The position numbers were made by a program, and so were the translations under genes. From Chloroflexota bacterium (GTDB taxonomy: Bacteria > Chloroflexota > UBA11872 > UBA12225 > JAJDUF01): a stretch of DNA of 64,000 bases. The notes under the pieces were generated by a model. It was not told the origin of the DNA. It saw nothing but the letters and a program-made list of their open reading frames with translations, and made no database searches. Positions 8,979 to 18,154 of the stretch are shown here, one piece after another (the first letter of the stretch is position 1; each line of letters opens with the position of its first letter). The stretch lies in contig JAJDUF010000016.1 of NCBI GenBank assembly GCA_022826725.1, positions 248,001 through 312,000 of the forward strand. The letters run 5' to 3'.

Positions 8979-9290
8979 CTAGGCTGGCGTGGGGTGCTCC
9001 GTGCCTTGCAGCCGCTCCTTGATCCACAGGCGCGCCAGCGTGGTTGGACCGATACCCTTTTCCTTCGCGACGGTGCGGAGCGCAACGAGTGTCTCCGGGT
9101 CGAGACGAATGGTGATTCCTTCGGAGAGGTTATTGGCCAGGCGCATGCGTACCGTCTTGAACTCGTCCTGATAGTCGGCCATGTCGTGGGTATCGAACCA
9201 CTCCGCTGCCTCTTCACGGCTGGCAAACTCCGGGATGCGGCTCGCTGGGCAGCCTTGACGGAATAGTACACCCCTGCACCTTGGCGAACT
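8979..9290 (-). pseudogene. Decayed BrnT/BrnA toxin-antitoxin remnant
   Basis: From 9242 down to 8979 the minus strand encodes a BrnA/CopG-like antitoxin body (SRIPEFASREEAAEWFDTHD, later DEFKTVRMRLANNLSEGITI and LARLWIKERLQ), alignable to the intact antitoxins at 42866-43162 and 43461-43757. The normal MTMQKERKK start is missing and no in-frame start with a binding site exists. Directly upstream in another frame (about 9290-9243), QGAGVYYSVKAAQRAAS resembles the C-terminus of the BrnT toxins (QGGGVYYPVTARPASR). The simplest reading is a deletion that fused a toxin tail to an antitoxin lacking its start. An internal ATG (9183) could yield a shorter antitoxin. Confidence 0.6.
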
Positions 9291-9357
9291 CGCGATTCGT
9301 GCAAATTGAAACCGGTACTTGCAATTTGCACGGATCAACTGGATTCGGCCGGCGTGC

Positions 9358-10827
9358 TTAGAGGGCAGGGCGGGCGTGGGCATGGGGCTGGCCCTGCTCG
9401 TAGGCGTGGGCGACGCGCAGGAGAGTCGCTTCGTCGAACGGGCGGCCGATGAACTGCACGCCGACGGGAAGACCGGCCGTGTCGAAGCCGCAGGGCACGC
9501 TGAGGCCGGGCAGTCCAGCGATATTCGTGGGGATGGTAAAGATGTCGGAGAGGTACATCGCGAGCGGATCGGCGGTCTTCTCACCGAGCCGGAACGCCGT
9601 CGTCGGGGTCGTCGGACCGACGACCACGTCGCACTGCGCGAACGCCGTATCGAAGTCCTGTTTGATGAGGGTGCGCGCCTGCTGCGCCTTGCGATAGTAG
9701 GCGTCGTAGTAGCCGGCCGAGAGCGCGTAGGTGCCGAGCATGATGCGGCGCTTGACCTCGGCGCCAAAGCCGCGCTCGCGGGCCAGGTCCATGGCCCGCC
9801 ACATGTCGGCCTCGTCGGTGGCGGCCAGCCCATACTTCACGCCGTTGTAGCGGGCGAGGTTGGCGCTGCACTCGGCCGGCGCGATGATGTAGTAGGTTGC
9901 CAGCGCATATTCGGTGTGGGGCAGGGTCACGTCAACGACCTCGGCGCCGAGCGCGGCGAGATCGGCAATGGCCTGTCGGACGAGGCGGCTGACGTCCGGC
10001 TCCATGCCGGCGATGAAATACTCCTGCGGCACGCCGACGCGCAGGCCGCGCACGTCGCCGGTGAGGGCGGCGCGAAAGTCGGGTACCACCTCCGTGCTCG
10101 CGGTGGCGTCGCGCGGATCGTGGCCGGCGATAGCCTCCAAGAGCAGGGCGCAGTCCTCGACATCGCGGCCGAACGGCCCGATCTGATCAAGCGAGGAGGC
10201 AAAAGCGACCAGACCGTAGCGGGACACGCGGCCGTAGGTGGGCTTGAGGCCAACCACGCCACAGAGCGCAGCCGGCTGGCGGATCGAGCCGCCGGTATCC
10301 GTGCCCAGGGAGACGAGGCACTCGCCGGCGGCGACGGCCGCCGCGGATCCGCCGCTAGACCCGCCGGGCACGCGGTCGAGGCCCCACGGATTGTGGGTGG
10401 GGAAGAACCCGGAGTTCTCGGTTGACGAGCCCATGGCGAACTCGTCCATATTGGTCTTCCCGACGATGACCGCGCCGGCGGCCTGCAAGCGGGCCACCGC
10501 CGTCGCGTCGTAGGGCGGCACGAAGTTTTCGAGGATGCGCGAGGCGCAGGTAGTAAGAGTACCGCGGGTACAGAGCACGTCCTTGACGGCGACCGGGATG
10601 CCGGTCAAAGCCGGTGTCGTGGCCGGATTGCCGGCGGCGAGGGCGGCATCGGCCGCGCGGGCCTGCTCCAGCGCGCGCTCCGGCGTGACCGTGAGATAGG
10701 CACGGACCTGCGGCTCGACGCTCTCGATACGGTCGAGCACGGCTTGGGTTAGCTCGGTTGACGAAATCTCGCGTCGGAGCAGCCGCTCGCGCGCCGCATG
10801 GGCAGTGAGGTCCCACAGCGCGGTCAC
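9358..10827 (-). CDS. gatA: Asp/Glu-tRNA(Asn/Gln) amidotransferase subunit A
   Basis: 489 aa, the glutaminase subunit that supplies ammonia to GatB. The amidase-signature triad is complete: K82 (PVAVKDVL), cis-Ser S157 in [10 protein letters not shown], and nucleophile S181 in [10 protein letters not shown]. Start is GTG 10827 with CGGAGG upstream. gatC lies about 100 bp upstream in the same direction, separated by a palindromic repeat. The gene pair makes the organism's indirect route to Gln-tRNA and/or Asn-tRNA. Confidence 0.97.
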   Translation of the reverse strand: MTALWDLTAHAARERLLRREISSTELTQAVLDRIESVEPQVRAYLTVTPERALEQARAADAALAAGNPATTPALTGIPVAVKDVLCTRGTLTTCASRILENFVPPYDATAVARLQAAGAVIVGKTNMDEFAMGSSTENSGFFPTHNPWGLDRVPGGSSGGSAAAVAAGECLVSLGTDTGGSIRQPAALCGVVGLKPTYGRVSRYGLVAFASSLDQIGPFGRDVEDCALLLEAIAGHDPRDATASTEVVPDFRAALTGDVRGLRVGVPQEYFIAGMEPDVSRLVRQAIADLAALGAEVVDVTLPHTEYALATYYIIAPAECSANLARYNGVKYGLAATDEADMWRAMDLARERGFGAEVKRRIMLGTYALSAGYYDAYYRKAQQARTLIKQDFDTAFAQCDVVVGPTTPTTAFRLGEKTADPLAMYLSDIFTIPTNIAGLPGLSVPCGFDTAGLPVGVQFIGRPFDEATLLRVAHAYEQGQPHAHARPAL

Positions 10828-10863
10828 GGCCGGCCTCCGGCATGAGCAGTCTTGGGGGCCGCG

Positions 10864-10912
10864 GACCTACCCCCCGGCCCCTTCCCTGAAGGGAAGGGGA
10901 GTCTACGCGGTG
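10864..10912. repeat. Palindromic intergenic repeat (family B) between gatC and gatA
   Basis: Core CCCCGGCCCCTTCCCT with the mirror AGGGAAGGGGAG. Other copies lie at about 46121-46164, 51786-51825 and 59173-59225. Here it lies inside an otherwise compact gatCA unit, so a transcript would carry the hairpin. Confidence 0.75.
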
Positions 10913-10931
10913 AAGGATTCCTGACCACCGG

Positions 10932-11219
10932 TTACTCCTCCAGCACGGCCTGGACCTTGAAGTAGTCGCCGTCGCGTCGCGGCGCGTTGCGGAGCACGTC
11001 CTGCGCCGGCAGCGATGGCTGCGCCGTATCGGCACGCATGACGTTCGCGCCGCCGATGACCTGGGCGGTTGGGGGAATGTGGGCAGTATCGAGCTGTTGG
11101 AGGCTGCGGAAGTGCTCCAGGATGCGCGATAGCTCGTCTGCCAGCCGCTCCTTCTCTGCGGCACTGAGTCCCAGGCGGGCCAGCTCCGCGACGTGCTCGA
11201 CCTCTGCTTGGCTAATCAC
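10932..11219 (-). CDS. gatC: Asp/Glu-tRNA(Asn/Gln) amidotransferase subunit C
   Basis: 95-aa stabilising subunit of the GatCAB complex. Family pattern seen: VEHVAELARLGLSAAEKERL (N-terminal helices) and the C-terminal LRNAPRRDGDYFKVQAVLE. GTG 11219 is chosen, with GGAGCAGTCGCA upstream; the frame is open to 11330 but that stretch is repeat-derived sequence. First gene of the gatC-gatA unit. Confidence 0.95.
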   Translation of the reverse strand: MISQAEVEHVAELARLGLSAAEKERLADELSRILEHFRSLQQLDTAHIPPTAQVIGGANVMRADTAQPSLPAQDVLRNAPRRDGDYFKVQAVLEE

Positions 11220-11253
11220 TGCGACTGCTCCTTGGAATGGGCTAGGCGCTCCC

Positions 11254-11301
11254 GGCCCCCCTATGGTCCCCCCGCTGTGCAGGGGGACGGGGATTCCGGG
11301 G
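11254..11301. repeat. Palindromic intergenic repeat (family A)
   Basis: CCCCCCTATGGTCCCCCC followed by GCTGTGCAGGGGGACGGGG. This family is the commonest in the window; copies near 26319, 29487 (inverted), 39790 (inverted), 47596, 50129, 51989, 53611, 54162 and 59386. Here it lies just upstream of gatC. Confidence 0.8.
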
Positions 11302-11357
11302 CAGTAGCGCATCAGAGTATAGCAGCACATGGCCCGGAAAACTTATAATACATATTC

Positions 11358-13811
11358 ATGTATGGAATCCTAACTCATCACAACCTGCCGCTGACAGAGG
11401 GGCTGGCCCGGCTCGCACATCTTCTCGCCACGTGGCGAGCGGCGCTGGAGCAGCACCGGCGAGTATCGGTGCCGGTGCTGGTGGCGCTGTCCTTCTTGGC
11501 CGGGGTGGGAGGCGCGGCGCAGGGGAACATCGTTGCCGGTGCGCTCCTTCTGAGCGGGATCGCGGGAATCGTCCTGGCGGTGCGTCTGGGGCGGCGGCCG
11601 TGGTGGTTCATCGGCGGGCTGTGTCTGCTGGCGGGCGCAGGGGGCGCCGCGCGCTGGCTGCACCACACGCCACCGCCCACTCCGGCCGACCTCGCCTTTC
11701 ACGTCGAGGCGGCGCAGGCGGTGCGCGGGATCGTGACGGCGGCTCCCATCCAGCGGCAACGCAGCCAGCAAGTCACCGTCGGGGCGACGGCGGTGGAAAC
11801 GGCGCGCGGACAGCAGCCCGTTGACGGCCGGGTGATGGTCTGGGCACGCCCGTACCCGGCCCTGCACGTCGGTGACAGCGTGACGCTGGTGGGCGTCCCG
11901 CAGCAGCCGGCGGCGGCACTGCCAGCCGGCTACGCCGCCTATTTGGAGCGCAGCGGTGTGGAGGCGGTGATGTCGTTTCCGCGCGTATACGCGCAGCAGC
12001 CACCGACGCTTAACGGCTGGCAGGCACGCATGAGCCGCCTGCGGCTGCACCTGCGCGGCGTCATTGACAGGCATCTGCCGGAGCCACACGCCGCCCTCGC
12101 CGCCGGCATCTTGCTGGGCCAACGCGCCGACATTCCGCGCGGCCTGAACGAGCAGATGCACCTCACCGGCACGTCGCATATCATCGCCATCTCGGGCGCC
12201 AACCTCACCATCATTGCCGGACTGTTGAGCTTAGTCATCCGGCGCAGTGGCCGTGCGCTCGCCGGGCTGACCGGGCGGCTGGGTCGCTCACCGGCACTGC
12301 CCCTGACCTGGCAGGCAACGGTCATCGCACTGCTCGCCCTGAGCGCCATCTGGGCCTACGCCTGGCTCGTCGGCTGGGGGGCCTCGGTCGTGCGGGCGAC
12401 AGTCATGAGCTCGTTGGTGCTGGCCGCGCCGACGGTCCAGCACCGCTCCTTTGCGCCCACGTCGCTGACCTGGGCGGCCGTTGTGATGGTTGCCGTCCGG
12501 CCGACGACCCTGTGGGACGTTGGCTTTCAGCTTTCCGTCCTCGCCACCGCTGGCATTCTGTTCCTGGCGCCGGCACTCCAGATACGGTTGCACCGGCTGC
12601 CGGGCTGGCTCGGCGAGCCACTGGCACTCACCCTGGCCGCGCAAATCGCCGTGCTGCCGGTGCTGATGGTGACGTTCGGGCGCGTGTCCCTGATCTCTCC
12701 GGTGCCGAACGTCATACTCGCCCCGCTGTTTGCGCCGATCATGGTCAGCGGCCTCGCGCTGCTGGCGCTAGGCGGGCTGGCACCGCTGCTAGGGCACGCG
12801 CTGACTATCGCCACTGACCTGCTCGGCTGGATACTGTGGGCACATCTGACGGTGTTGATCGAAACGGCACGCCTGTTCTCCGGCGTGCCCGGCGCCGCCC
12901 TGACGCTGCCGCCCCTACCGCCCCTAGTGGCGCTCCCCGCCTATCTCGGACTGGCGGGGCTGGCCTGGCGGCTGCGACGTCGGCCGGGGGCGGCGCCGCT
13001 CTCGACTATGGGGAGTGGCGGCTGCGCGCTGCTGGCACTCGTGGGGTGCCTGGTTGCCGGGGTGGTCGGCTGGAACCTGATCGCGACGCGGCCGCCGGCA
13101 GCGCCGGAGCTGTGGCTGCCGTCCGTCATGGACGGGCGGCTGGCGCTCCTGCGGCTCCCAACCGGCGCCACGGTGCTCATTGACGGCGGCGCAACCCACA
13201 CGGCAGCCGTGCAGCTACTCGGCCGGGCGTTGCCGTTCTGGCAGCGCCGCGTGGACATTGTGATCGCAACCGATCCACGGGCCGCGACCCTGACCGGCCT
13301 GCTGCCGGTACTGGAGCGATACCAAGCCGGCCGCGTGCTGGACTCGGGAGGCCGCTACCCGTCGGCGCGCTACCGACGGTACGAGCAGATCATCGCCGAG
13401 CGGCGGTTTCAACGGCAGAGGGTGCGCCCCGGCGACCACATCCGGCTGACCGACGACATTGCGCTGGAGATTACAGCCGCGGAGCCGCTGCCCACCGCCG
13501 GCCGACGGCGCACGACCGATAGCCCGGCCGCCGCGCTGGGCCTCGCCATCCACACACCTGCCGGGACGCTGCGACTGCCTGGTGGCACGCACCAATCAGA
13601 CACCGGGCAGGGCCCGGCGGCACAGCGAGCGGGCACCGCGGTCATGGTGCGCTCGCTGGGGTCCGGCGCCGCCGACTCCACGGCGCTGACCGTCGTGCAA
13701 GGGCAACGGCTCGGCCTGCTGCACGCCGGGCGGCCGGTGCTCTCTGCCGATGGTGGCGTGCGCCTGCTAGTCGGACCGCGCGGCGTGGCCGTCCAGCCTT
13801 TCGCAACTTGA
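11358..13811 (+). CDS. comEC: ComEC/Rec2 DNA-uptake channel protein
   Basis: 817 aa integral membrane protein. Domains in order: two or three N-terminal membrane helices, a DUF4131-like OB region (about 100-210), the competence domain with HLTGTSHIIAISGANLTII and many membrane helices (to about 540), and a C-terminal metallo-beta-lactamase-like region. ComEC carries single-stranded DNA across the inner membrane in transformation. The usual zinc motif HxDxDH of the C-terminal domain is not present: the matching place reads VIATDPRAATLTGLL. TATAAT at 11344-11349 ends 8 nt before the ATG, and there is no ribosome binding site, so the message may be leaderless. No other competence gene is in the window. 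Confidence 0.9.
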   Translation: MYGILTHHNLPLTEGLARLAHLLATWRAALEQHRRVSVPVLVALSFLAGVGGAAQGNIVAGALLLSGIAGIVLAVRLGRRPWWFIGGLCLLAGAGGAARWLHHTPPPTPADLAFHVEAAQAVRGIVTAAPIQRQRSQQVTVGATAVETARGQQPVDGRVMVWARPYPALHVGDSVTLVGVPQQPAAALPAGYAAYLERSGVEAVMSFPRVYAQQPPTLNGWQARMSRLRLHLRGVIDRHLPEPHAALAAGILLGQRADIPRGLNEQMHLTGTSHIIAISGANLTIIAGLLSLVIRRSGRALAGLTGRLGRSPALPLTWQATVIALLALSAIWAYAWLVGWGASVVRATVMSSLVLAAPTVQHRSFAPTSLTWAAVVMVAVRPTTLWDVGFQLSVLATAGILFLAPALQIRLHRLPGWLGEPLALTLAAQIAVLPVLMVTFGRVSLISPVPNVILAPLFAPIMVSGLALLALGGLAPLLGHALTIATDLLGWILWAHLTVLIETARLFSGVPGAALTLPPLPPLVALPAYLGLAGLAWRLRRRPGAAPLSTMGSGGCALLALVGCLVAGVVGWNLIATRPPAAPELWLPSVMDGRLALLRLPTGATVLIDGGATHTAAVQLLGRALPFWQRRVDIVIATDPRAATLTGLLPVLERYQAGRVLDSGGRYPSARYRRYEQIIAERRFQRQRVRPGDHIRLTDDIALEITAAEPLPTAGRRRTTDSPAAALGLAIHTPAGTLRLPGGTHQSDTGQGPAAQRAGTAVMVRSLGSGAADSTALTVVQGQRLGLLHAGRPVLSADGGVRLLVGPRGVAVQPFAT

Positions 13812-13845
13812 GGAACACTGCCAACGACGCCATTCGGGTGCTTCC

Positions 13846-13874
13846 TTGACGCATATACTGCTCAAATGTATAGT
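13846..13874 (+). promoter_or_regulatory. Sigma-A promoter of the sigma-factor gene
   Basis: TTGACG (13846-13851), a 17-bp spacer and TATAGT (13869-13874), 44 bp before the ATG at 13919. A near-consensus housekeeping promoter. Confidence 0.75.
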
Positions 13875-13918
13875 AATCGCAGAGGACGAGCGGGCGCGTC
13901 CGTAGGACAGCGAGGCCA

Positions 13919-14620
13919 ATGGAGTGGGAGAGACAAGCAGAAAGCACCCTGAACGCATGGGCGGCGGCCGCGCAGGAGGGCGACGAGGCGGCCCGGCTGG
14001 CGTTGCTCCAGCAGTTTGAGCCGTTGATTCGGGGCACCGCGGCCTGGCTCTGGCGCGGCGTGATCCGGTCGCGGCTGACCGACATCTACGAGCAGGAAGA
14101 CCTTACGCAAGAGACCAAGCGCCTCTTTCTGGAGCTGATCCAAGAGCACACGCTGCGGCGCGGACGCTCCTTTACCCCCTTCATGGTCACGATGCTGCGC
14201 TGGCGCGCCCGGAACCTCCTGTCCCGGGCACAGCGACGCCGCGGGCCAGGAGCGCGCCACTCTATTGAGGATGAGTGGACGCTGGAGCAGGCCGCGCGGC
14301 TGGGACGCGCACTGTTCCCCGATCCGGCGGTGGTGGCCGCTCAGCGGACGGAACTGCTCGCCGCCATGCAGCAGCTCACGCTGCGCCAGCGGCGCTTGTT
14401 GTATCTGTACTACTGGCACGACATACCGGTCGCGCGGCTGGCGGCAGCCTGGGGTGTCAGCCAACAAGCGATCCGGCAAGCCCTGCAATGCGCTCACCGC
14501 TCGTTGCGCCGCCGCTTGGCAACCGATACCCCGCCGAAAGCGCCACCAGCGCCGGCGCCGAAGGTGGGTGGCGCTCTCCTCCTGAAGAGGCTGCCCCGTG
14601 GTGTCAGTAGAGCGTTGTGA
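13919..14620 (+). CDS. Sigma-70 family (ECF-like) RNA polymerase sigma factor
   Basis: 233 aa. Region 2-like N-terminal part (EGDEAARLALLQQFEPLIRG, then IYEQEDLTQETKRLFLELI, where region 2.2 normally contacts core polymerase), a variable linker, and region 4 with a helix-turn-helix (LTLRQRRLLYLYYWHDIPVA and AAWGVSQQAIRQAL). The basic, Pro-rich tail is unusual. No anti-sigma gene is adjacent. The gene has a strong housekeeping promoter, so it is probably made constitutively. Its 3' end overlaps the convergent phosphate transporter gene by 17 bp. Confidence 0.75.
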   Translation: MEWERQAESTLNAWAAAAQEGDEAARLALLQQFEPLIRGTAAWLWRGVIRSRLTDIYEQEDLTQETKRLFLELIQEHTLRRGRSFTPFMVTMLRWRARNLLSRAQRRRGPGARHSIEDEWTLEQAARLGRALFPDPAVVAAQRTELLAAMQQLTLRQRRLLYLYYWHDIPVARLAAAWGVSQQAIRQALQCAHRSLRRRLATDTPPKAPPAPAPKVGGALLLKRLPRGVSRAL

Positions 14621-15767
14621 TGCCCAGGAACATGGCGGGGATGAGAAAGAACACGCCGACGACGTAGGCGAACGCGAGCGCTTTGCGCTCGCTGGCTATC
14701 GCTGCCAGACGTTCGGCCCCCAGCAGCGGTAAGCGGGACAGCCACGGAATGCCGTAAATCACCACCACTCCGAACAGGTTGTAGATCAAGTGAACGAGCG
14801 CGATCTGGAGAGCGGGTAACGCTTCCGCTCCCGAGACCGCGGTGGCGGCGAGCAAGGCCGTGACCGTGGTACCGATGTTAGCGCCCAGCGTAAACGGATA
14901 CACCTGCGCCAAGCGGAATACACCCGCGCCGGCCAAGGGCACGATCAGACTGGTGGTGGTGGACGATGATTGGACAAGCACAGTAATGCCCGTGCCGGCG
15001 GCAATGCCGGCCAGCGGGCCGCGCCCAATCGCGAAATGCATGATCTCCCTGGCGCGGCCAACCATCAGCGCCTTGAGCAACTTGCTGATGAGGGAGATGG
15101 AGATGAAGATCAGGATGACCCCGACGATAATCGTCAACAGGCCGTCAAAAGGGTGCGGCAGGACGTGTGTCCACCCCGCAAATAGCTTGATCACCGGTTT
15201 GGTGGCGCCGCTGACGACGTTCAAATGGGTTGGCGCGTAGGAACCGCCGCCGACCAGGAGATTGCCAATGAATAATCCCAATCTCTCGAGCGGATGAAAC
15301 AGGATTTCCAACGGTAGAAAGATGACGATACTGAGGAGGTTGAAGAAGTCGTGAATGGTCGCGGCGGCAAAGGCACGCCTGAATTCCCGCTTCTCGGCCA
15401 CATGCCCCAAACTGACCAGCGTATTGGTAATCGTCGTGCCGACGTTGGCCCCCATGACCATGGGCACGGCAATCACCACGGGCATGCCACCCGCCACCAG
15501 CCCGACGATGATGGAAGTGACCGTACTGGATGATTGAATGAGGGCAGTGGCGATGATGCCCACGAGCAAGCCCAAGAAAGGGTTGGTAGCAAACGCAAAA
15601 AGCTCTTCCGCTCGCTCACCGGCCACGGCCTTGAAGCCTGCGCCGATAAACCCGACGGCGAGAATCAACACATACACGAGCACCAGCACGCTCACCCACC
15701 GCAGCAGCGCGCTGCGGTGCCACGCGGGCTGCGATTCCTCGATGCGCTGGGTCAGCGATTCATTCAT
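14604..15767 (-). CDS. Na/Pi cotransporter family protein
   Basis: 387-aa membrane protein of the NptA/PhoU-less Na/Pi cotransporter family (two PF02690-type repeats). Each half carries the family signature: ALIQSSSTVTSIIVGL near residue 78 and VLVQSSSTTTSLIVPL in the second half, each followed by GANVGTT or GANIGTT. Expected to carry phosphate with sodium across the inner membrane. Starts at ATG 15767. Convergent with and overlapping the sigma-factor gene by 17 bp. The ~280 bp between it and divergent moaA holds both promoters but no clear one was identified. Confidence 0.88.
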   Translation of the reverse strand: MNESLTQRIEESQPAWHRSALLRWVSVLVLVYVLILAVGFIGAGFKAVAGERAEELFAFATNPFLGLLVGIIATALIQSSSTVTSIIVGLVAGGMPVVIAVPMVMGANVGTTITNTLVSLGHVAEKREFRRAFAAATIHDFFNLLSIVIFLPLEILFHPLERLGLFIGNLLVGGGSYAPTHLNVVSGATKPVIKLFAGWTHVLPHPFDGLLTIIVGVILIFISISLISKLLKALMVGRAREIMHFAIGRGPLAGIAAGTGITVLVQSSSTTTSLIVPLAGAGVFRLAQVYPFTLGANIGTTVTALLAATAVSGAEALPALQIALVHLIYNLFGVVVIYGIPWLSRLPLLGAERLAAIASERKALAFAYVVGVFFLIPAMFLGITTLY

Positions 15768-16049
15768 ACCAGGGGCCTCTTATGGAGAACGTGCCGTGTG
15801 TTGAGCACGGGTTGAAGGTTCCCACACCTACAGGTTTACACCTGACGGTAGGGACGGTAGGTAGGAGTGTCACAGCAATGGAGAAGCTCCGGGAGCGGTG
15901 CCGGAGGCGAGTATACCGGCCAGCCCGCCGAACCAATACCCGGCGGCGGCCGGATTGTGCGGTAAATTCGGCGGTCTACCTACCTATTCGTCGGCGTTGT
16001 CGGCTACACTACTAGCGTGAGTACGACCCGGATAGCTCATTGATTTCCC

Positions 16050-17135
16050 ATGGTTATCGAAACAGCGCCGTCCGAGCCGTGGATTAGCCCCAGCGCGCCG
16101 CAGGAGTTGCGCGCTCAGATGGGGCGTCCAATGCCACTCGAAGGCCCCTTGGAGGATGCGTTCGGGCGCCGTATCCGCAATCTGCGGGTATCGCTCATTG
16201 ATCGCTGCAACTTCCGTTGCACCTACTGTATGCCGGCCGAGGGCTTGGAGTGGCTGCCTCGCGACGAAATCCTAACCTTTGACGAGATCGAACGACTGGT
16301 GCGCTTGGCCGTAACTCTGGGTATTGACGAGATCCGCCTTACGGGCGGCGAGCCGACCTTGCGGCCCCAGCTACCGGAGCTGATTGCACGCCTCTCGGCT
16401 ATCCCCGGGCTGAAGAGTCTGGCGCTGACCACCAACGGCTTCTTGCTCCGCAAGCTGGTCCCGGACCTGGCCGCAGCCGGTCTGACGCGCATCAACGTCA
16501 GTCTGGACACGCTCGACGCGCATAAGTTCGCAGCGATCACGAGGCGGAACGCCATCAAGGCAGTACTCGACGGACTGGAGGCGCTGGAGGAAGTGCCAAG
16601 CATCCACCCCATCAAGGTCAACGCAGTCGCCGTGCGGGGCTTCACTACCGACGACGACATTCTCGCGTTTGCCGAGTTGGCGCGGCGCAAGCCCTACGTC
16701 ATCCGCTTCATCGAGTTTATGCCGCTCGACGCCGATGGCCATTGGGACCGGATGCAGGTCCTGAGCGGCGATGAAATCAAGCGCATTATCGAGGCGGTCT
16801 ATCCGCTTGTGCCGGTGCGGGTTGGGGCCAGTAGCACGGCTCGCGTGTACCGGTTTGCCGACGGCAGCGGCGAGATGGGCTTTATCAACCCCGTGAGCCA
16901 GCCGTTCTGCGCCTCCTGCGATCGCATTCGCCTCACCGCCGACGGGCAACTCCGGACCTGCCTATTCTCCATTGACGAGACCAATCTGCGCGATCCCATG
17001 CGGATCGGTGCTCCCGACAGTGAACTGGAGCTGCTCCTACGCCACGCCATCTGGCGCAAAGAACTGAAGCACCACATCAACGAAGGCCCGTCCTTTAAGC
17101 GGGCCTCGCGCTCAATGTCGCAGATCGGCGGCTAA
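16050..17135 (+). CDS. moaA: GTP 3',8-cyclase MoaA (molybdenum cofactor synthesis)
   Basis: 361-aa radical SAM enzyme that starts molybdopterin synthesis from GTP. The N-terminal cluster motif is C53-x3-C57-x2-C60 (CNFRCTYC); the C-terminal cluster uses C287, C290 and C304 (FCASCDR and TCLF). The protein ends in the conserved Gly-Gly needed to reach the active site. The N-terminus is about 35 residues longer than usual. No other moa or mog gene lies in the window, so the pathway is encoded elsewhere. Divergent from the Na/Pi gene. Confidence 0.96.
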   Translation: MVIETAPSEPWISPSAPQELRAQMGRPMPLEGPLEDAFGRRIRNLRVSLIDRCNFRCTYCMPAEGLEWLPRDEILTFDEIERLVRLAVTLGIDEIRLTGGEPTLRPQLPELIARLSAIPGLKSLALTTNGFLLRKLVPDLAAAGLTRINVSLDTLDAHKFAAITRRNAIKAVLDGLEALEEVPSIHPIKVNAVAVRGFTTDDDILAFAELARRKPYVIRFIEFMPLDADGHWDRMQVLSGDEIKRIIEAVYPLVPVRVGASSTARVYRFADGSGEMGFINPVSQPFCASCDRIRLTADGQLRTCLFSIDETNLRDPMRIGAPDSELELLLRHAIWRKELKHHINEGPSFKRASRSMSQIGG

Positions 17136-17165
17136 TTGGCTGTCAGCTTTCAGCCAGCAGCGCGA

Positions 17166-17357
17166 CTAGGCGCCGCGCGCTGCAGCACGATAGACGTAGC
17201 CCCCGCCAGCCAAGAGGACCACGCCGGCGACAGTCCCGACGATCTGTTTCCAGCCGAAGCCGGGAACCGAGAAGGGCATCAAGTCCGCGCCAACCGAGAC
17301 GATCAGCACGATTGCCCCGACTACCAACAACTCCACACCAATCGCCTTACGCCCCAT
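17166..17357 (-). CDS. Small two-helix membrane protein, 63 aa
   Basis: Two hydrophobic helices (about residues 7-26 and 38-56) separated by FSVPGFGWKQ. A strong ribosome binding site (GGGAGGAGTTGAA) fixes the ATG at 17357, five codons inside the longest frame. Convergent with moaA; no family recognised. An inverted repeat TAGTAT-N6-ATACTA at 17544-17561, in the ~295-bp gap upstream, is a possible operator for this gene or for archease. Confidence 0.6.
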   Translation of the reverse strand: MGRKAIGVELLVVGAIVLIVSVGADLMPFSVPGFGWKQIVGTVAGVVLLAGGGYVYRAAARGA

Positions 17358-17667
17358 TTCAACTCCTCCCACACACTAGGCAGTCTACCACCTGCCAACC
17401 GCACTGCTCCCCGCGGCCTCGTTGCGCCGTATACAGGCGCCCGACAGCATGACGTACAATATAAATGTATGCGCTCGTCTGTGCCGGTCTCCTTGCGGAT
17501 AGAAACGCATACCGAACCACCGGGGGTGAGGGCCCCGGCTCGATAGTATAGTAGGATACTACCTTCCGCGCGATTTGGCCTACCCCACGGCAGCCACCGG
17601 TCACGGGTACGAGCAACGGCGGTGGTATCGGCAGACGGGGGTAGCGACCCATGCCAGGCAGGCTGCC

Positions 17668-18114
17668 ATGAATAGGAAGACGGCGCGAGGCCCGGCCCGG
17701 CCACCTTTCGAGCTTATCGAGCACCCGGCCGACGTGGGCATCCGAGTCTACGGCTGCGATCTCGCTGCGCTGTTCGCCCACGCGGCCTTGGGCCTCTGCT
17801 CGCTCATCACCGATACTGATACCGTTCTGGAACGGGAGACCCGGAGCGTCGAGGTGGCAGCCCCGGACCGGGAGAGCCTGCTTGTCGCGTGGTTAAGCGA
17901 GGTGCTGTGGCTCATCGAGACCGAGGACTTGCTCTTCGCGCGCTTTACGATTGAGTCCCTCTCCGACACGGCACTGGCGGCGCTTGCTCACGGCGAACCG
18001 GCGGACCCGCAGCGGCACCCCTATCGAGGCGTCATCAAGGCGGTGACGTATCACCAACTGGCTCTGCGCCAAGAGGCCGGCACGTGGAGCACGAACATCA
18101 CTTTTGACATCTGA
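17668..18114 (+). CDS. Archease, RtcB activator
   Basis: 148 aa. Archease speeds guanylylation and turnover of the RNA ligase RtcB. Family features: FELIEHPADVGIRVYG near the N-terminus, the central LVAWLSEVLWLIETEDLLF helix, and the C-terminal GVIKAVTYHQLALRQE with acidic metal-binding residues and the terminal ITFDI. ATG 17668 is chosen because family similarity starts there; the frame is open to 17575 and the binding site at either position is weak. rtcB follows 40 bp downstream, a textbook pairing. Confidence 0.9.
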   Translation: MNRKTARGPARPPFELIEHPADVGIRVYGCDLAALFAHAALGLCSLITDTDTVLERETRSVEVAAPDRESLLVAWLSEVLWLIETEDLLFARFTIESLSDTALAALAHGEPADPQRHPYRGVIKAVTYHQLALRQEAGTWSTNITFDI

Positions 18115-18154
18115 TGCGAGTACCAGCCCCACAGAGGATGAAGGAGCACGAAAA

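Noticed and set aside
9319-10425. A 368-codon plus-strand open frame
   Set aside because: Antisense shadow of gatA, which carries the full catalytic triad.
15768-16049. Molybdenum cofactor riboswitch before moaA
   Set aside because: A GC hairpin near 15885-15912 (CTCCGGGAGCGGTGCCGGAG) is present but the conserved core of the Moco RNA could not be found.
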